Origin: Citromicrobium sp. JLT1363
GTDB taxonomy: Bacteria > Pseudomonadota > Alphaproteobacteria > Sphingomonadales > Sphingomonadaceae
Reading direction: 5' to 3'
NCBI RefSeq assembly: GCF_000186705.1
Contig: NZ_AEUE01000001.1
Coordinates: 124,001-188,000, forward strand
Length of the DNA stretch: 64,000 bases
A program made the translations under genes and the position numbers. Below are positions 63,268 to 64,000 of the stretch, piece after piece (position 1 is the first letter of the stretch; every line of letters begins with the position of its first letter). Under the pieces are notes generated by a model, which saw only the letters and a list, made by a program, of their open reading frames with translations, was not told the DNA's origin and searched no databases.

Positions 63268-64000
63268 ATGAGCAAGCTTTTCACCGCAGCCATCGCAATC
63301 ACCGCATTGACCATGCCGGCAATGGCAGCGGCCCAATCCAGCGGAGCCGATACCAGCGTGAGCGAGACAGCGCCTACTTCCCCCCCCGTGGCAGAGCGCC
63401 GCGACTATTCCTTCACCACCCACGGGATCACGCTGAGCGATCCGTATCACTGGCTGAAAGACCAGTCCTACCCGGTCGTCGATGACGAGGATGTGCTCGA
63501 ATATCTGAAGCAGGAGAACGCCTGGTTCGAGGCGCAGATGGCGCCGCATCAGGCGCTGGTCGACACGCTGTTCGAGGAGATGAAGGGCCGGATCAAGGAA
63601 GACGATTCCACGGTGCCGCAGAAGGATGGCGACTGGCTCTACTGGTCCGAATTCGAAGAGGGCAAGGAATACCGCCTGCACTACCGCAAGCCCGTGGCGG
63701 GCGGCGATCCGCAGCTGCTGCTGGACGAGAACCAGCTGGCGCAGGGCAAGGACTATTTCCGCCTCGGCGCGTTCTCGATCAGCAAGGGCGGGCGCTACCT
63801 CGCCTATTCCGCCGACGACAATGGGTCCGAACGCTACACCGCGCGGATCAAGGATCTCGAGACGGGCGAACTGCTGCCCGACGAGCTGACCAATCTGCGC
63901 GGCGGCCTCACCTGGGTCGCGAACGACAGCGCGCTGGTCTACGGCCCCTCGACCGAGGAGTGGCGCACGCTCGAAGCCAAGCTGCACGTGATCGGCACGC
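63268..64000 (+). CDS. S9 family (oligopeptidase B-like) serine peptidase, 3' end cut by window edge
   Basis: 244 residues are visible from ATG 63268. A signal peptide (MSKLFTAAIAITALTMPAMA, cleaved near AAAQS) is followed by the N-terminal propeller region: ITLSDPYHWLKDQSYPVVDD, LFEEMKGRIKEDDSTVPQKD and GDWLYWSEFEEGKEYRLHYR, all typical of prolyl oligopeptidase/oligopeptidase B. The catalytic Ser/Asp/His domain lies beyond the edge. A CAGAGGGGGAG site precedes the ATG. Confidence 0.9.
   Translation, partial: MSKLFTAAIAITALTMPAMAAAQSSGADTSVSETAPTSPPVAERRDYSFTTHGITLSDPYHWLKDQSYPVVDDEDVLEYLKQENAWFEAQMAPHQALVDTLFEEMKGRIKEDDSTVPQKDGDWLYWSEFEEGKEYRLHYRKPVAGGDPQLLLDENQLAQGKDYFRLGAFSISKGGRYLAYSADDNGSERYTARIKDLETGELLPDELTNLRGGLTWVANDSALVYGPSTEEWRTLEAKLHVIGT

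Overview
The window reads as ordinary chromosome from a GC-rich alphaproteobacterium. The best fit is Sphingomonadales, probably the Erythrobacter/Altererythrobacter group; this is inferred from gene content and not from a marker-gene search. Pointers are the DUF3576-leuS-lptE-holA cluster, the short NrnC-type exoribonuclease beside lptC-lptA, the RHH_4 ribbon-helix-helix protein, exosortase-A-associated glycosylation genes and a long-form RibA. Genes are tightly packed with many ATGA/GTGA stop-start overlaps. I see no rRNA, tRNA, CRISPR array, prophage, transposase or integrase. Both edges cut a gene: an exonuclease at the left and an S9 peptidase at the right.

Layout. 1-3.3 kb: exonuclease, thrS, a TauE/SafE permease. 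3.3-6.2 kb (minus): a tiny membrane ORF, agmatine deiminase, an M28 lipoprotein peptidase. 6.3-10.5 kb: glnE, a one-Cys Bcp peroxiredoxin and an M23 endopeptidase with a hairpin-rich leader. 10.6-14.7 kb: acyl-CoA synthetase, galU, murA. 14.7-17.5 kb (minus): RHH regulator, alpha/beta hydrolase, acetoacetyl-CoA reductase, a barrel-like exported protein. 17.8-24.2 kb: DUF3576-leuS-lptE-holA facing nrnC-lptC-lptA, so three Lpt factors lie within 3 kb. 24.4-29.2 kb: ung and a divergent polysaccharide/glycosylation locus of exosortase-A type. 29.2-34.7 kb: MaoC dehydratase, thiolase, DUF5996, a lipoprotein, DUF4126, PHA depolymerase. 34.9-40.7 kb: ABC exporter, M13 peptidase, uppP, two small envelope proteins, one with a pentapeptide repeat. 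40.8-45.5 kb (minus): acyl-CoA dehydrogenase-thiolase-dehydratase operon ending in phenylalanine hydroxylase. 45.6-51.4 kb: beta-helix protein, Sel1 protein, xthA-ribA-GNAT, alkaline phosphatase. 51.5-55.7 kb: a candidate structured RNA, lolA, rpmG, and a coupled pabBC-rluA-arfB operon. 55.8-64 kb: HerA-like ATPase, an EF-hand/response-regulator/histidine-kinase operon, cupin, VOC, M24 and S9 peptidases.

Themes. Envelope building is heavily represented: LptA, LptC, LptE, MurA, GalU, UppP, LolA, M23 and the glycosylation locus. Acyl-CoA and PHA metabolism is spread over several operons: two thiolases, acyl-CoA dehydrogenase, two dehydratases, PhbB and PhaZ. Peptidases are frequent: M28, M23, M13, M24 and S9.

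The least explained items are (i) a roughly 170-nt minus-strand RNA candidate at 51.54-51.71 kb, with a long-range closing helix, internal helices and its own intrinsic terminator; (ii) the satellite exosortase-A glycosylation locus with two unrecognised membrane proteins translationally coupled to it; (iii) an EF-hand protein in one operon with a two-component system; and (iv) an acidic lipoprotein built from nine near-identical pentapeptides. All start sites and functions come from reading the sequence; no database search was run.
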